From an uncultured Muribaculaceae bacterium (GTDB lineage: Bacteria > Bacteroidota > Bacteroidia > Bacteroidales > Muribaculaceae), in assembly GCA_905233915.1 (NCBI GenBank), contig CAJOFM010000002.1, forward strand, positions 1 to 64,000: a stretch of 64,000 nt of DNA. Reading direction: 5' to 3'. Below the pieces are notes generated by a model. That model saw only the letters and a list, made by a program, of their open reading frames with translations, was not told where the DNA came from and made no database searches. Of the stretch, positions 7,935 through 15,199 are shown in pieces (the stretch's first letter is position 1; each line of letters opens with the position of its first letter). A program made the translations under genes and the position numbers.

Positions 7935-8897
7935 ATGAAGATGACATTATTATATATAGCTCTCGCGATACTGGCAACCGCATGTGGCAGCACCAACAAC
8001 ACGGCGGCCACGCACGATAGCGAGGAGGCCATGACGACGGCGGCTGTCAGCACGTTTGACGGCAATGCCGCCTATGAACTCACGCGCCAGCAGTGCGAGT
8101 TCGGTCCCCGCATGCCCGGCACGGCCGCCCATGCCAAGTGCGCCGAATGGCTCACCTCCACCCTGCAGGCCTCGTGCGACACCGTCATGGTGCAGACCGG
8201 AACCGTCCAGACGGCTAAGTCAGGCAAGTTAGGCATCAAGAACATCATCGGTATCATCAACCCCGACGCCAAGCAGCGCCTGTTGCTGCTTGCCCACTGG
8301 GACACCCGACCCTGGGCTGACAATGACCCTGATCCCGCCAACCACAACAAGCCCGTGATGGGCGCCAACGATGGTGCCAGCGGTGTGGGCGTGCTGCTCC
8401 AGCTGGCACGGCACCTCAAGGCCGACAGCACGAGCCTGGGTATCGACATCCTGCTGGTTGACGTCGAGGATATGGGCGTGGACGAAAACGAGGAATCATG
8501 GGCCCTGGGCACCCAGTATTGGGCCCAGCACCCCCATGTGGAGGGCTACAAACCCCTGTTCGGCATCCTGCTCGACATGGTGGGAGCCGGCGATGCCACA
8601 TTCACCTGTGAATACTATTCGACACAATATGCTGGCGGCTTTGTTGACCTGATTTGGAGGCATGCCGCGGGCAGTCACTTCAAGAAGACGCAAGCGGGAG
8701 CCGTGACCGATGACCACATCTTTGTGAACCGCGCGGGCATCCCTTGCGTCGATATCATCGACCTGCGCAGCGACAGCGACACGGGGTTCTGCTCCGCTTG
8801 GCACACCGTGAGCGACACCATGGACGGCATCAGCGCCACGACCCTTGGAGAAGTGGGCCAGACCCTGCTCAACGTCATCGCCGACCTTCAAAACTGA
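7935..8897 (+). CDS. M28-family glutaminyl cyclase-like lipoprotein
   Basis: The 320-residue protein fits zinc-dependent type II glutaminyl cyclases, which convert N-terminal Gln to pyroglutamate; M28 aminopeptidases share the fold. Visible motifs are AHWDTRPWAD, the zinc-site GANDGASG, LLVDVEDMG (Glu-Asp pair), ILLDMVGAGDATF (compare LLDLLGAPNPTF of mammalian QC) and SAWHTVSDTMD, matching the WHT zinc histidine of QC. A short lipoprotein leader ends at Cys17, so it acts in the periplasm or outer membrane. ATG 7935 is chosen because it starts the leader; the frame stays open upstream across the secG terminator. Its stop codon lies inside a 7-nt repeat array that leads into the prolyl oligopeptidase gene, so both are probably one transcript. 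Confidence 0.85.
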   Translation: MKMTLLYIALAILATACGSTNNTAATHDSEEAMTTAAVSTFDGNAAYELTRQQCEFGPRMPGTAAHAKCAEWLTSTLQASCDTVMVQTGTVQTAKSGKLGIKNIIGIINPDAKQRLLLLAHWDTRPWADNDPDPANHNKPVMGANDGASGVGVLLQLARHLKADSTSLGIDILLVDVEDMGVDENEESWALGTQYWAQHPHVEGYKPLFGILLDMVGAGDATFTCEYYSTQYAGGFVDLIWRHAAGSHFKKTQAGAVTDDHIFVNRAGIPCVDIIDLRSDSDTGFCSAWHTVSDTMDGISATTLGEVGQTLLNVIADLQN

Positions 8898-8924
8898 AAA
8901 CCGAAAATCGAAAACTAAAAACTA
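8890..8924 (+). repeat. Heptamer spacer array AAAACTG / AAAACCG / AAAATCG / AAAACTA / AAAACTA
   Basis: Five consecutive 7-nt units sharing AAAANYR fill the space between the M28 stop (TGA 8895-8897, formed by units 1-2) and the next start codon at 8933. Confidence 0.75.
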
Positions 8925-8932
8925 TTATAACA

Positions 8933-11050
8933 ATGAGAAAAGAAAGGATTTTACTCATGAGCGCATTGATTGCAGCGTCGGCTGTGACGACGCAGGCTCG
9001 CATCAACTATCCCGACACCCGTCGTGTGGATACCGTGGACAATTACTTCGGCACCCAGGTGCCCGACCCTTACCGTTGGCTCGAGGATGACCGCAGCGCC
9101 GAAACCGAGGCATGGGTCAACGCCCAGAACAAGGTGACCCAGAACTACCTGGCCAAAATCCCGTTCCGCAAGGACGTGAAGAAGCGCATCACCGAGCTCG
9201 CCAACTACGAGAAGATGGGCGCACCCTTCAAAATCAAGGACAAATTCTATTTCTTCAAGAACGACGGCCTGCAGAACCAGAGCGTGCTCTACGAGTATGA
9301 TAAGGCTGGTAATCACAAGATGGTGCTCGACCCCAACACGCTGAGCGAGGACGGCACCGTGGCCCTGCAGCAGTTGGACTTCTCCAACGATGGCCGCTAC
9401 CTGGCCTACATCATCACCCGCAGCGGTAGCGACTGGAACGAGATCTACGTCAAGGACCTCAAGGAGGACCGTGTGCTCAACGACCACATCGTCTGGGCCA
9501 AGTTCACCGATGCCCAGTGGCTGGGTGACGGCTTCTTCTACAGCGGCTACGACGCCCCCGAGGATGCCAAGTCGTCCAAGAACGAGTTTCAGAAGGTGTA
9601 TTACCACAAGCTGGGAACGCCCCAAAGCCAGGACTACGTCGAGTATCAGGACAAGACCGAGCCGCTGCATTTCCACCAGGTGAGCGTGAGCGATGACGAG
9701 CGCTATGTCATCCTGTGGAAGAGCGACGCCGAGGGCAATGACATCTACGTCAAGGACCTCAAGGATCGCAACCCCCACTACGTGCAGCTCATCGGCGGCA
9801 TGAAGTATGAGCGCGGCATCATCGGCATCGACAACGGCAAGATCTACGTTTCCACCAACGAGAACGCCCCCAAGGGCAAGATTGTCACCTACGATGCCGA
9901 GACCCTGTCTCCCGCCAGCTGCGCCGAGTTCATTCCCGAGCAGGAGTCGGTGCTTACCGGCGCTGCCATGGCCGACCACAAGTTCATCCTCACCTACGAC
10001 AAGGATGCTTCCAGCCATCCCTACCTGTATGACCAGAACGGCCGTCTCATCCGCGAGATTGAGCTGCCCACCTATGGCTCGGTAGGCTTCAGTTGCAAGA
10101 AGACCGCCAAGGAGGTCTTCTACAGCTTCACCAGCTACACCTTCCCCGGCGCCATCTACAAGTATGACCTCGAGACAGGCAAGAGCGAACTGTTCTTCCA
10201 GCCCAAGGTGAACCTCAAGAGCGAGGACTATGTGACCGAGCAGGTGTTCTACCCCAGCAAGGACGGCACGCGCATCCCCATGTTCCTGGTTTACAAGAAG
10301 GGTATGAAGAAGGACGGCCAGCGTCCCACTTTCCTCTACGGTTACGGCGGCTTCAACGTCGGTCTCAATCCTGCCTTCACCTACACCCGCACCCTGTTTG
10401 CCATGCTCGATTGCGGCGGCATCTGCGCCTACGCCAACCTGCGCGGTGGCAGTGAGTACGGCGAAGAGTGGCACCAGGCCGGCACCAAGATGAACAAGCA
10501 GAACGTGTTTGACGACTTCATCGCCGCTGCCGAGTGGCTCATCGACAACAACTACACCAACCCCAAGAAATTGGCTTGCAACGGCGCCAGCAACGGCGGT
10601 CTGCTCGTGGGTGCTGTGGTCAACCAGCGTCCCGACCTGTTCGCCTGTGCAGTGCCCCAGGTGGGTGTGATGGACATGCTGCGCTACCACCTGTTCACCA
10701 TCGGTTGGAACTGGGCTCCCGATTATGGCCGCAGCGATGACAGTCCTGAGATGTTCCGTTACCTGCGCGACTACTCGCCCCTGCACAACATCAAGAACGA
10801 CGGCACCCCCTACCCTGCCATCCTGGTGACCACCGGTGACCATGATGACCGCGTCGTGCCCGCCCACAGCTTCAAGTATGCCGCCGAGCTGCAGCACTGC
10901 AACACCGGTGACCAGCCCAAGCTCATCCGCATCGACAGCAAGGCTGGCCACGGCCACAGCAAGCCCATCAGCAAGATCATCGACGAGTACACCGACATCC
11001 AGGCCTTTATCATGTACAACCTGGGCGTCAAGTACAAATACAAAAAATAA
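8933..11050 (+). CDS. Secreted prolyl oligopeptidase (S9A)
   Basis: This 705-residue serine peptidase should cleave short proline-containing peptides after Pro. A signal peptide (MRKERILLMSALIAASAVTTQA) places it in the periplasm. The N-terminal S9 segment (YPDTRR, VPDPYRWLEDD) is followed by a beta-propeller and the catalytic alpha/beta-hydrolase domain, with nucleophile Ser553 in GASNGG, the acid in DHDDRVVPAHSFK and the His in GHGHSKP. Length matches the family (about 700). It follows a glutaminyl cyclase-like gene, so both may act on peptide ends in the periplasm. ATG 8933 starts the signal peptide; the longer open frame upstream overlaps the previous gene and is rejected. Confidence 0.95.
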   Translation: MRKERILLMSALIAASAVTTQARINYPDTRRVDTVDNYFGTQVPDPYRWLEDDRSAETEAWVNAQNKVTQNYLAKIPFRKDVKKRITELANYEKMGAPFKIKDKFYFFKNDGLQNQSVLYEYDKAGNHKMVLDPNTLSEDGTVALQQLDFSNDGRYLAYIITRSGSDWNEIYVKDLKEDRVLNDHIVWAKFTDAQWLGDGFFYSGYDAPEDAKSSKNEFQKVYYHKLGTPQSQDYVEYQDKTEPLHFHQVSVSDDERYVILWKSDAEGNDIYVKDLKDRNPHYVQLIGGMKYERGIIGIDNGKIYVSTNENAPKGKIVTYDAETLSPASCAEFIPEQESVLTGAAMADHKFILTYDKDASSHPYLYDQNGRLIREIELPTYGSVGFSCKKTAKEVFYSFTSYTFPGAIYKYDLETGKSELFFQPKVNLKSEDYVTEQVFYPSKDGTRIPMFLVYKKGMKKDGQRPTFLYGYGGFNVGLNPAFTYTRTLFAMLDCGGICAYANLRGGSEYGEEWHQAGTKMNKQNVFDDFIAAAEWLIDNNYTNPKKLACNGASNGGLLVGAVVNQRPDLFACAVPQVGVMDMLRYHLFTIGWNWAPDYGRSDDSPEMFRYLRDYSPLHNIKNDGTPYPAILVTTGDHDDRVVPAHSFKYAAELQHCNTGDQPKLIRIDSKAGHGHSKPISKIIDEYTDIQAFIMYNLGVKYKYKK

Positions 11051-11082
11051 CCCTCCCCAACCGAGGGAAATCTCAACCACAG

Positions 11083-11112
11083 GGCGGTTCCGATAAGGGG
11101 CCGCCTTATTCT
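11083..11112 (+). terminator. Probable terminator after prolyl oligopeptidase
   Basis: GGCGG (11083-11087) pairs with CCGCC (11101-11105), with further CC/GG pairs inside the loop, followed by TTATTCTATT. The stem is imperfect. Confidence 0.45.
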
Positions 11113-11144
11113 ATTAAAAAGCAGTCTGTTGGGCAGCCATTGAA

Positions 11145-11171
11145 TTGTTTCGGGGATTTTTTGTAATTTTG
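11145..11171 (+). promoter_or_regulatory. Promoter for the first CotH-like gene
   Basis: TAATTTTG (11164-11171) matches TAnnTTTG, with TTG (11145-11147) 16 bases upstream. It is 32 bases before the ATG at 11204. Confidence 0.65.
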
Positions 11172-11203
11172 CAGGCACCACCAAAAATGGGGCTTCTTTG
11201 ATC

Positions 11204-12814
11204 ATGAAAAGATTTTTATTGCTTGTGATAGCAGTGCTGACCTTGACGGGCACAGCACGCGCATGGACTTGGGTTAATTATCAGCCCGACAATGAGAATG
11301 TGCAACTGACCTCCACCAACCTGCCTATCGTATGGATCGACGTGGACGGGGAGTATATCGACCGCTATGAGCGCATCACCGCGCGCATGAAGATCATCCA
11401 TAACGGTGAGGGCCAGCTCAACTGGGCCGACACGGTGGGTCACCCGGGCCAGACGATAGATTATGAGGGTTATGTGGCCCTGCGCTATCGCGGTAGCTCA
11501 TCATTCAGCATGAGCGACAAGAAGCCCTATTCCTTCCGTCCGCTGGACAAGCCGCTGGAAGAGGGCGGTGTGAAAAAGAAGGTGAAAATCCTAGGCATGG
11601 GCAAGGACAACAACTGGGCGTTGCTGGCCCCCTATGCCGACAAGAGCATGATGCGCGACCTGCTGGCGTTTGAGGTGTCGCGGCCATGGATGGAATATAC
11701 GCCCCAGGGCCGGTTTTGCGAACTTTTCCTCGATGGCACTTACTACGGCGTGTACATTCTCACCGAGGTCGTCTCGGCCGGCAAGCACCGCCTCAACCTG
11801 CCCGACCCGGGCGAGACGGGCGATGACCTCACCGGCGGCTACATCATGGAGGTGAACCGCACCGAGGACGAGGTGACCTACACCTCCAAGTACCACCCCG
11901 TGAGCAATACGGGTACACGCTACATGAACCAATACATCAATTTCCAGTACAAGTCGCCCGACTACGAGGACCTGACCGAGGACCAGGTGAGCTACATCAC
12001 GAGCCGCATCGACCAGATGGAGCAGTCCTTGTGGACCTATAAGCCCGGCAACGCGTCAACCTATCAGGATTACCTCGACGTGACCAACTTCATCGACTAC
12101 CAGATTGCCATGGAGCTGGGCCACAACGTGGACGCCTACCGCCTGAGCGGCTGGTTTTTCAAGCGCCGCGACAGTGAGGACCCGCGCTTCAAGATGGTGG
12201 TGTGGGACATGAACCTGGCCTACGGCAACTCCGACTATTATCAAGGCTGGCGCACCGACACCTGGATGTACCAGAACAACAACACGATGAACGCCGAGGG
12301 CGACCCGCAACTCGTCCCCTTCTGGTGGTACAAGCTCAATACCGACCCCACCTACACCGCAGCCCTCAAGGCCCGCTGGGCACAGTACCGCCGCAGCAAC
12401 CTGCGCGAGGACCGCGTGATGGCCACCGTTGACTCGCTTGCCCATGTGCTCACCGTCAATGGCGCCGAGCAGCGCAACAGCCAGGCCTGGCCGCGCTGGG
12501 GTGAACACGTATGGCCCAACTACTATGTGGCCATCGACTTTGCCGACGAGGTGAGCTACCTCAAAGGGTGGATCAGCGACCGCATCGCCTGGATGGACAG
12601 CAAGCTGGGCTTCGACCCCAATGCCCATGAACTGGGCGACGTGAACGGCGACGGCATCATCAACGTGGGCGACGTGACGGCCCTCATCAGCTATGTGCTC
12701 AATGGCAACGCCACCGGCATCGACCTGGAGGCCGCCGATTGCACTCATGACGGCATCTGGAACGTGGCCGACGTGACCGCCCTTATCCACTATGTCCTGA
12801 ACAACACCTGGTAA
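11204..12814 (+). CDS. CotH-like protein with C-terminal dockerin-type repeats (paralogue 1)
   Basis: This 536-residue secreted protein belongs to the CotH family, whose Bacillus member is an atypical protein kinase of spore-coat proteins. The signal peptide is MKRFLLLVIAVLTLTGTARA. CotH hallmarks are YRGSSSFSMSDKKPYSF, LGMGKDNNWALLAPYADKSM, the PQGRFCELFLDGTYYGVY block and KMVVWDMNLAYGN. In the last, the family WD-x-D reads WD-x-N. The C-terminus carries two dockerin-like calcium loops (GDVNGDGIINVGDVTALI and CTHDGIWNVADVTALI). Substrate unknown. It has its own promoter and a UvrA-like gene 30 bases downstream. It is closest to the paralogue at 19926-21515. Confidence 0.85.
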   Translation: MKRFLLLVIAVLTLTGTARAWTWVNYQPDNENVQLTSTNLPIVWIDVDGEYIDRYERITARMKIIHNGEGQLNWADTVGHPGQTIDYEGYVALRYRGSSSFSMSDKKPYSFRPLDKPLEEGGVKKKVKILGMGKDNNWALLAPYADKSMMRDLLAFEVSRPWMEYTPQGRFCELFLDGTYYGVYILTEVVSAGKHRLNLPDPGETGDDLTGGYIMEVNRTEDEVTYTSKYHPVSNTGTRYMNQYINFQYKSPDYEDLTEDQVSYITSRIDQMEQSLWTYKPGNASTYQDYLDVTNFIDYQIAMELGHNVDAYRLSGWFFKRRDSEDPRFKMVVWDMNLAYGNSDYYQGWRTDTWMYQNNNTMNAEGDPQLVPFWWYKLNTDPTYTAALKARWAQYRRSNLREDRVMATVDSLAHVLTVNGAEQRNSQAWPRWGEHVWPNYYVAIDFADEVSYLKGWISDRIAWMDSKLGFDPNAHELGDVNGDGIINVGDVTALISYVLNGNATGIDLEAADCTHDGIWNVADVTALIHYVLNNTW

Positions 12815-12844
12815 GCTAACGACAAAAGAAAACAGCAGCATCAC

Positions 12845-15106
12845 ATGAATGGCGACAAGATAATCATCAAGGGAGCACGGGAGAACAACCTCAAGGAGGT
12901 CTCGCTGGAGATTCCCAAGCATCAAATCACGGTATTCACGGGCGTCTCAGGCTCGGGCAAGAGCTCGCTGGTGCTTGACACCATCGCGGCCAAGTCGCGC
13001 CGGGAGTTGAACGACACCTTCCCGTCGTTTGTGCAGCAGTACCTGCCCAAATATGGCCGTCCTCATGTGGATGCCATCGAGAATCTGCCCATCGCCATCG
13101 TCATCGACCAGAAGAAGCCCGCCCAGAACTCCCGCTCGACGGTCGCCACCTACACCGACATCGCCGCCCTGCTACGCCTGTTGTTCTCGCGCGTGGGGCA
13201 GCCCTTTGTGGGCTATGCCGAGTCGTTCAGCTTCAACCATCCCGAGGGCAGTTGTCCCCGCTGCTCGGGCTTGGGCGAAATCCGCGAGCTGGACATCCAC
13301 AAATTGGTGGACTTTGACAAGAGCCTCAACGACGAGGACACCATCCACTACATCGCCTTCGGCAAGGGCGGCTGGCGCTGGATTCGCTACGCCCACAGCG
13401 GCCTGTTCGACCTGGACAAGAAAATCAAGGATTACAGCCCCGAGGAACTCGACTTGTTCCTCAACAGCCCGCAAATCCGCCTCAAGAACCCACCTGCCAA
13501 CTGGCCCAAGACGGCCAAGTACGAGGGCCTCATCCCCCGCATGTACCGCAGCATCATCAACAGCGAGGAAGGGCTGCTGCACGCCGCTGTACTCAACCCC
13601 ATGCTCACCATGGGCACCTGCCCCGACTGCCACGGCACCCGCCTGAGCCCCCGCGTGCTCTCATGCAAAATCGAGGGCATCAACATTGCCGACGCCTGCG
13701 CCATGTCCATCACCCGCCTCAACCAGTGGGTCAAGTCGTTGACGGCACCGCTGGCCGTGGACCTCAAGCAAGCCATCAGCGCCCGCCTCACGGCACTCGA
13801 GGAAATCGGCTTGGGCTACCTGAGCCTGGAACGCGCCGTGGGCACCCTCTCGGGCGGCGAGGCCCAGCGCTGCAAGATTGCCAAGTACATCAACTCGTCG
13901 CTGGCCGACGTCCTCTACATCCTCGACGAACCCAGCACGGGCCTGCACGACCACGACATCGAGAAGATGAAGCACTCGGTGCGCCGCTTGCGCGATGCGG
14001 GCAATACCGTCCTGCTCGTCGAGCACCACCGCGAGATGATAGGCATCGCCGATCACATCGTGGACCTGGGTCCCGGCCCGGGCAGCGAGGGCGGACGCAT
14101 CATCTTTGAGGGCAACTACCAACAGCTGCTGCACAGCGGCACCAGCACGGGACAGATGCTCAGCCAGCACGGCGACTTCAAGCCTCAGCCCCGTCCGGTC
14201 CAGCAGACCTTCCCCCTGCGCCACGCCACGCTGCACAACCTCAAGGACATCTCCATCGACCTGCCCATGGGCGTGTTTGCCGCCGTGGCCGGTGTGGCGG
14301 GCTCGGGCAAGAGTTCGCTGATGGAGTGCTTCCGCCGCGAGCACGGCGACGTGGTCTATATCAGCCAGAAGAACATCGGCGTGAGCCTGCGCTCCACCCC
14401 CGCCACCTATATGGACATCGCCCCCGACATCCGCAAGCGATTTGCCAAGGCCCATAAGGTCAAGGAGCAGTACTTCACCTTCAACGGCAAGGGAGGCTGC
14501 CCCGTGTGCGGCGGCAAGGGTGTCGTCATTGCCGAGATGGCCTTCATGGACAACATCGAGACCACCTGCGAGGCCTGCCACGGTTTGCGCTACAGCCGCG
14601 AAGCCCTGCAATACACCATCGACGGCAAGAATATCGCCCAGGTGATGGACCTGTCGGTGCGGCGCGCCAGCGAGTTCTTCAAGGGCACCAGCATCGAGGA
14701 GAAGCTCCAGCCCATGATGGCCGTCGGCCTGCATTACCTGCACCTCAACCAGGCCCTGAGCACCCTCTCGGGCGGCGAGCTGCAGCGCCTCAAGATGGCC
14801 TCCTGCCTCAAGCAATACACCCTGCCCCTCAATCAGGGCGGTCAGCGCGGCGTGTTCGTCATCGATGAACCCACCGACGGCCTCCACCTCAAGGACGTGC
14901 GCCACCTCATCAACCTGTTCGAGCAGATGGTCGAGATGGGTAACACCGTCTATGTCATCGAGCACAACACTGACGTCATCAAGGCCGCCGACCACGTCAT
15001 CGAGCTAGGCCCCGGCGCCGGCGATTTGGGCGGCACCATCATCTACCAAGGTACCCCCCACGGCATCCTCACCTGCCCCACCTCCGTCACCGCCCAGTAC
15101 CTGTAG
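12845..15106 (+). CDS. Short UvrA-like ABC ATPase (UvrA2/DrrC type)
   Basis: This 753-residue protein has two ABC ATPase modules of the UvrA class: Walker A GVSGSGKSS and GVAGSGKSS, signatures TLSGGEAQR and TLSGGELQR, and D-loop regions ILDEPSTGLHDHD and VIDEPTDGLHLKD. Two zinc-binding cysteine sets are visible: CPRC with CPDCHGTRLS in module 1, and CPVCGGKGV with CEACHGLRY in module 2. Canonical UvrA is about 940 residues; here the UvrB-binding insertion of module 1 is missing, as judged from direct passage of ATPase to zinc module. Such short paralogues are linked to drug resistance or alternative DNA-damage recognition rather than UvrABC excision. A long hairpin follows the stop. Confidence 0.87.
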   Translation: MNGDKIIIKGARENNLKEVSLEIPKHQITVFTGVSGSGKSSLVLDTIAAKSRRELNDTFPSFVQQYLPKYGRPHVDAIENLPIAIVIDQKKPAQNSRSTVATYTDIAALLRLLFSRVGQPFVGYAESFSFNHPEGSCPRCSGLGEIRELDIHKLVDFDKSLNDEDTIHYIAFGKGGWRWIRYAHSGLFDLDKKIKDYSPEELDLFLNSPQIRLKNPPANWPKTAKYEGLIPRMYRSIINSEEGLLHAAVLNPMLTMGTCPDCHGTRLSPRVLSCKIEGINIADACAMSITRLNQWVKSLTAPLAVDLKQAISARLTALEEIGLGYLSLERAVGTLSGGEAQRCKIAKYINSSLADVLYILDEPSTGLHDHDIEKMKHSVRRLRDAGNTVLLVEHHREMIGIADHIVDLGPGPGSEGGRIIFEGNYQQLLHSGTSTGQMLSQHGDFKPQPRPVQQTFPLRHATLHNLKDISIDLPMGVFAAVAGVAGSGKSSLMECFRREHGDVVYISQKNIGVSLRSTPATYMDIAPDIRKRFAKAHKVKEQYFTFNGKGGCPVCGGKGVVIAEMAFMDNIETTCEACHGLRYSREALQYTIDGKNIAQVMDLSVRRASEFFKGTSIEEKLQPMMAVGLHYLHLNQALSTLSGGELQRLKMASCLKQYTLPLNQGGQRGVFVIDEPTDGLHLKDVRHLINLFEQMVEMGNTVYVIEHNTDVIKAADHVIELGPGAGDLGGTIIYQGTPHGILTCPTSVTAQYL

Positions 15107-15120
15107 AAGTGGGGAGTTTT

Positions 15121-15185
15121 ATACGGGCTACCGCCCGCAATACTGAACGCCTGTCGAGTCTAGTATTGCGGGCGGCAGCCCGTAT
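15121..15185. terminator. Long hairpin between convergent genes (bidirectional terminator or interspersed repeat)
   Basis: The arms at 15121-15144 and 15162-15185 are complementary at 23 of 24 positions, beginning ATACGGGCT on one side and ending AGCCCGTAT on the other, with a 17-base loop. It lies in the 93-base gap between the UvrA-like gene and the oppositely directed oxidoreductase. No long T-run follows on either strand. Confidence 0.7.
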
Positions 15186-15199
15186 GAGAGGCCTAGTGT

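Noticed and set aside
8951-11080. 709-residue open frame opposite the prolyl oligopeptidase
   Set aside because: Val/Leu/Gly/His-rich antisense shadow with no family motif. The plus strand has complete S9A motifs.
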